A stretch of DNA of 8,558 nucleotides from Candidatus Kuenenia stuttgartensis (GTDB taxonomy: Bacteria > Planctomycetota > Planctomycetia > Isosphaerales > Isosphaeraceae). Of the stretch, positions 5,387 through 8,558 are shown piece after piece. Each line of letters begins with the position of its first letter. Position 1 is the first letter of the stretch. Below the pieces are notes generated by a model. The model worked only from the letters and a program-made list of their open reading frames with translations, did no database searches and was not told the DNA's origin. The translations under genes were made by a program, and so were the position numbers. The stretch covers positions 1 through 8,558 of the forward strand of contig CAMCFM010000150.1 of assembly GCA_945874095.1 (NCBI GenBank), in the 5' to 3' direction.

Positions 5387-7060
5387 TCAATCGGCTTTGG
5401 GATCGGAGATCTGCTCCGGTATGACAGGCACAAAAACAGGACTGGCCGGGAACGTTTCGGGGGTTGCTTTTGACCAGTCTTTGGACTGCTTCAAGGCCTT
5501 TTCGAAATCGGCACGGGTCTCCTCCTCGTCTGTGGGGGATCCGTGATCCTTGGCCTGTATCCAGCGTTTCTGCTTCTGAACAAGCGGCAGAATCCGAGCC
5601 TCCCATTCCATGCGGGCTGCATCGCCGCGCTTTTTGGCCAGCACCTGCCAGCCCCATGCGGTTTCGTCCTTCTCCGCAAGCGACTTAAGTCGCTCGGAGA
5701 GTTGCATCCAGTAGCCTGCAACGCGCGGCAAGTCATCGGCCTTGATCGCCTCAGCCGCTTGATCTCGCGACTTTACATACAAACTTTCAGCAGGCCCATC
5801 AGGTCTCGACAAGGCTGCAATCGTAGACTTATCCAGAATTTCGGCCCGACGTTCTGCTTGAGTCGAATAAAGCTTGTCCTTCCACTGTCGAACATCGTCC
5901 TTAAACGCATGATCTGGAAATTTCGTTTCAAGCGGCTTGATATAGCGATTCAACGCCTGATTCCAGTCGCTGTATTCCTCACTCGCCATAAGTTGGGCCG
6001 CATGATCGTGATAATAATTCGCACTGACAGGCCACACGTAATATCCAATCAACCCCAAAAGCACTGCCAGACACGCAAAAAGACCAGAGAGTTCACTGAT
6101 CTTTTTCCAGTCTCTGGAGACTTTTGGCTTGCCCTTCTGAACTTTTTTGTTGAGGTCGCTGGCGCCAGCCCGAAGTGGATTCACCCCTGGCTTGACCACA
6201 TATTTGATCGGCTTACCCGCTGCATCCCATTCCAGAAGTTCGCGGAATCGGGTCGCCACGGCAAGGGCGTCCCACGGACGGTCGCCAGGCGCTTTTTGGA
6301 GGAGGCTGAACGTAATGTCGTCCAGAATCACCGGAATCTCAGGATTCTTCTGGCTCAGCCGGGGTGCCGGCGTGTTCAGATGGGCCGCCAGAATGGCTGT
6401 CTGCGTTTTTACCTCAAACGGAAGACTCTTGCAGATCATCTGATGGAGGATCACCCCAAGAGCGTACAAGTCCGTTTTATGGCTGATGGCCGGTGTGCCG
6501 GAGATTTGCTCGGGAGCCATATAAGCGGCTGTCCCAAGGGTTCTGCCTGTCGCTGTAAGAGCTGTTCCAACAAGATCTTTCGCGATACCGAAGTCAGAAA
6601 GTTTAATCTTCCCCTCGGCTGTCAGGAGCAGGTTGGAAGGCTTCAAATCGCGATGCACCACCTCGCGTTCGTGGGCATAGTGGAGGGCGTCGCAAATTTC
6701 GATCGCAAACTGGCACGCCTTGCGCCAGTCGAGCGGAGCCTCTTTCTCCAGATACTCGTCCAGAGTCCCACCTTCGACCAGCTCCATGGCCACATAAAGT
6801 GTGCCTAGATTTCGGCCAAACGCCTGAAATCTTACGATATTTGGGTGCTTGAACTGCTGGAGAAGATTGGCTTCCCGATGGAATCGCTCCGCGCCCTGGC
6901 CTTTACCAACCATCTCTTTGGGAAGAATTTTAATGGCCACTTTTTTACGCGTAGTCTCATGCACAGCCAGATAGACTACGCCCATGGCGCCTGAGCCAAT
7001 GCACTTCTCAATCTGGAACGAACCCAGCGATTTGCCGATATAAGGGTCCGATTCCGCCAT
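5387..7060 (-). CDS. membrane-anchored Hanks-type Ser/Thr protein kinase
   Basis: This is a protein of 557 residues. The cytoplasmic kinase domain (about 15-275) has a complete set of catalytic motifs: glycine loop GSGAMG (22-27), VAIK lysine (K44), helix-C glutamate (E63), HRDLKPSN with catalytic D138 and N143, DFG (156-158), a Thr-rich activation loop, and MAPEQ (181-185). It should therefore be active. A basic juxtamembrane stretch (about 285-320) leads to one hydrophobic segment (about 323-344, FACLAVLLGLIGYYVW). The remaining 210 or so residues would lie outside the cytoplasmic membrane. They are helical, rich in Trp, Lys and Glu, with a loosely TPR-like start (about 350-400), and contain no PASTA or other sensor domain I recognise. 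GGAG 9 nt upstream supports the start at 7060. An ATG five codons earlier has no ribosome binding site. The gene follows the glucan phosphorylase gene in the same direction after 115 bp. Substrate and signal are unknown. Confidence 0.93.
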   Translation of the reverse strand: MAESDPYIGKSLGSFQIEKCIGSGAMGVVYLAVHETTRKKVAIKILPKEMVGKGQGAERFHREANLLQQFKHPNIVRFQAFGRNLGTLYVAMELVEGGTLDEYLEKEAPLDWRKACQFAIEICDALHYAHEREVVHRDLKPSNLLLTAEGKIKLSDFGIAKDLVGTALTATGRTLGTAAYMAPEQISGTPAISHKTDLYALGVILHQMICKSLPFEVKTQTAILAAHLNTPAPRLSQKNPEIPVILDDITFSLLQKAPGDRPWDALAVATRFRELLEWDAAGKPIKYVVKPGVNPLRAGASDLNKKVQKGKPKVSRDWKKISELSGLFACLAVLLGLIGYYVWPVSANYYHDHAAQLMASEEYSDWNQALNRYIKPLETKFPDHAFKDDVRQWKDKLYSTQAERRAEILDKSTIAALSRPDGPAESLYVKSRDQAAEAIKADDLPRVAGYWMQLSERLKSLAEKDETAWGWQVLAKKRGDAARMEWEARILPLVQKQKRWIQAKDHGSPTDEEETRADFEKALKQSKDWSKATPETFPASPVFVPVIPEQISDPKAD

Positions 7061-7069
7061 GACTTTCGT

Positions 7070-7073
7070 CTCC
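7070..7073 (-). promoter_or_regulatory. kinase ribosome binding site
   Basis: GGAG on the minus strand, 9 nt before the ATG at 7060. It overlaps the alternative ATG at 7075, which lacks a purine-rich site of its own. This decides the start. Confidence 0.65.
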
Positions 7074-7112
7074 ATGCTGGATTAAAACGTTGAATGGCAC
7101 GCATTCCCGTCA

Positions 7113-7156
7113 GGTGTCACACACGGCCCAATCTGTATACGGACAGGTGTGACACC
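7113..7156. promoter_or_regulatory. 10-bp inverted repeat: two GTGT-N-ACAC boxes 33 bp apart
   Basis: GGTGTCACAC (7113-7122) and GTGTGACACC (7147-7156) are exact reverse complements. Each contains its own palindrome, GTGTCACAC or GTGTGACAC, with centres 33 bp apart, close to three helical turns. They lie between the phosphorylase stop and the kinase start. They could be operator sites for a dimeric regulator of the kinase gene. Alternatively, as RNA, they could form a hairpin with a 24-nt loop beginning about 19 nt past the phosphorylase stop. No T-tract follows, so a classic terminator is less likely. Confidence 0.5.
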
Positions 7157-7175
7157 CTTGAGAATGATCAATTTA

Positions 7176-7191
7176 TCACACCGGTATGTGA
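7176..7191. promoter_or_regulatory. third related palindrome, TCACA-N6-TGTGA
   Basis: TCACACCGGTATGTGA overlaps the last codons and the stop of the phosphorylase gene. It carries the same GGTGTGA word (on the minus strand) as the two boxes to its left, and its centre is about 32.5 bp from the nearer one. It could be a third operator box or part of a longer repeat. Confidence 0.35.
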
Positions 7192-8558
7192 CATGAAATG
7201 CCCATGGCCGCTGGGAGGTAACATCTTTCGGCATAGTCCATGACCATCCGGTCGGCGTTAAACCGCCAGCCGAGACTTCTCAGAGCCGCCTTTTGGCGCG
7301 CAATCCATTGGCGAGGCAGGCCATCGGCATCGCGGTCGTAGTAGAGAGGAATGATTTCCGTGATCAAGGTTTTGATCAGGTCCTCATGATCCCGACGATC
7401 CTGGATCTGGACATCCACATTGGTTTGCCCTTGGCCGATCGAGAATCCATTGATCCCGTTATAAGCCTCGGCCCACCATCCATCCAGCACCGAGAAATTC
7501 AGGACACCATTCAGCAGTGCCTTCTCGCCCGATGTCCCGCTGGCCTCCTGCGGACGCCGAGGATTGTTCAACCACACATCCACACCCTGGACCAGGTGAC
7601 GGGCGACGTTCATGTCGTAATCTTCGAGGAAGACGACCCAGTCTTCGAAGTCTGCCTGACGTGTCTTCTTGACAATCGACTGAATCAATTCCTTACCGAA
7701 CTTGTCCTCAGGGTGTGCCTTACCTGCAAACACCAGCTGGATTTTCTTGCCAGTAGCCTGAACCATCTCGATCAGACGATCGGCTTCGGAAAGAATCAGC
7801 CCAGCCCGCTTATAGGTCGCAAACCGTCGTGCAAATCCGATGGTCAGAACATCCAGATCCAGACGCTTGCCCAGCTTCTCCAGCACAGTATCCGATTCGT
7901 CGCGAGCTTTGGCTTGCGAAACAAGTCGTTTACGGGCATAGGAAATCATACTCGCTTTCAGGATCTGGTGGGTTTCCCAGAACTCGTTGTCACTGATGGT
8001 ATCAATGGATGTCCAGACTTCCGGATGGCGGATCCGGGCTCTCCAGTCGGCTGGAAGGTGAAGGTCATACATCCTTTGCATCTGTGGAGCGATCCACGTG
8101 CCGGCGTGAACTCCGTTCGTGATGTGACCGATCGGAACCTCTTCAAGCCGTTTGTTTTGATACAGAGGGTGCCACATCTGGCGTGAGACTTCGCCGTGAA
8201 TGGCACTCACTCCATTGGCACGCCGGGCCAGTTTCAAGGCCAGAACGGTCATGCAGAACGGCTCGCCCTGATCGTGCGGGTGAACTCGTCCAAGGCCAAG
8301 GAAATCTTCATATGAGAGACCAAGATGTTCGCGAATGATGCCCAGATTTTCTTCCACCAGCTCGGCCCAGAACCGGTCGTGACCGGCAGCAACTGGAGTG
8401 TGGGTGGTGAAGACGGTTCGGGCAGAGACCTCACGGGCAGCGTCCCAGAAGGACTGACCCTGATAGTCCATTTCGCCATGAATTTCTTCCAGAAGGGCAA
8501 ACGCGCTATGGCCTTCGTTCAGGTGGATGACCGATGGACGAATCCCAAGGGCACGCAG
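7176..8558 (-). CDS. glgP: alpha-glucan phosphorylase, 5' part missing at window edge
   Basis: This is the C-terminal 460 residues of a GT35 phosphorylase, which uses pyridoxal phosphate and inorganic phosphate to release glucose 1-phosphate from glycogen-like glucans in the cytoplasm. The frame stays open to the right edge and the edge sequence is still conserved (LGIRPSVIHLNEGHSAF), so the gene starts outside the window. Further motifs in order are FTTHTPVAAGHDRF, HGEVSRQMW, GHITNGVHAGTW, GFARRFATYKRA (phosphate-binding Arg and Lys), QLVFAGKAHPED, FLEDYDMNVAR and NNPRRPQEASGTSGEKALLNG. The cofactor lysine is the K of SGTSGEK (codon at 7521-7523). SGTSG followed by VLDGWWAEAY points to the shorter bacterial/archaeal alpha-glucan phosphorylase subfamily and not the E. 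coli GlgP/MalP type, where the equivalent reads SGTGNMK. The residue before the lysine is Glu where I expect Met or Gln. The end after YLPAA is normal. A kinase gene follows 115 bp downstream. Confidence 0.93.
   Translation of the reverse strand: MRALGIRPSVIHLNEGHSAFALLEEIHGEMDYQGQSFWDAAREVSARTVFTTHTPVAAGHDRFWAELVEENLGIIREHLGLSYEDFLGLGRVHPHDQGEPFCMTVLALKLARRANGVSAIHGEVSRQMWHPLYQNKRLEEVPIGHITNGVHAGTWIAPQMQRMYDLHLPADWRARIRHPEVWTSIDTISDNEFWETHQILKASMISYARKRLVSQAKARDESDTVLEKLGKRLDLDVLTIGFARRFATYKRAGLILSEADRLIEMVQATGKKIQLVFAGKAHPEDKFGKELIQSIVKKTRQADFEDWVVFLEDYDMNVARHLVQGVDVWLNNPRRPQEASGTSGEKALLNGVLNFSVLDGWWAEAYNGINGFSIGQGQTNVDVQIQDRRDHEDLIKTLITEIIPLYYDRDADGLPRQWIARQKAALRSLGWRFNADRMVMDYAERCYLPAAMGISCHIPV

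Noticed and set aside
5543..6808. Long open frame of 421 codons on the plus strand
   Set aside because: It lies entirely opposite the kinase gene, whose motifs are unmistakable. Its translation is rich in Arg, Cys and His, as expected of an antisense shadow.
7176..7191. CRP/FNR-type site
   Set aside because: The half-sites are in the opposite order (TCACA-N6-TGTGA and not TGTGA-N6-TCACA), so it does not match the CRP consensus.
7293..8186. Open frame of 297 codons on the plus strand
   Set aside because: It is antisense to conserved phosphorylase sequence and has no recognisable protein motifs.

Overview
The window looks like ordinary chromosomal DNA of a planctomycete, perhaps a Planctopirus/Rubinisphaera-like member of the Planctomycetaceae. 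This is an inference. It rests on the family look of the proteins (a 1,210-residue DnaE, a membrane-anchored Hanks-type kinase with an unfamiliar extracytoplasmic tail, a GT35 alpha-glucan phosphorylase), on wide intergenic spaces, and on CTAGCC/GCTAGCCCC palindromes and GTGGGGTGAAGCCCACC repeats of the kind I associate with these genomes. No rRNA or tRNA gene was seen, so the placement cannot be confirmed here.

All four genes lie on the minus strand, so transcription runs from right to left. From the right edge: the 3' two-thirds or so of an alpha-glucan phosphorylase gene (7176-8558, cut by the window edge); a 115-bp gap with regularly spaced GTGT-N-ACAC palindromes; a Ser/Thr protein kinase (5387-7060); a 450-bp gap holding a cluster of CTAGCC palindromes and, next to the next gene, a plausible sigma70-type promoter; a small Phd/YefM-like protein with a lysine/alanine-rich tail (4588-4932); a roughly 470-bp gap with a 36-bp sequence repeated at a 45-bp period and two hairpins in the dnaE leader; dnaE itself (489-4121); and a left end of about 490 bp without a gene, holding a terminator-like hairpin, a large CTAGCC palindrome and a MITE-like pair of inverted repeats inside a pair of direct repeats.

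The genes do not form one obvious pathway. DnaE is the replicative polymerase, and its intact PHP site suggests built-in proofreading. The phosphorylase handles storage glucan. The kinase follows it closely enough to share a transcript, but nothing in the sequence proves a functional link. The Phd-like protein has no toxin gene beside it. I see no convincing new multi-gene system. The most unusual material is non-coding: three repeat families and the spaced palindromes between the phosphorylase and kinase genes.
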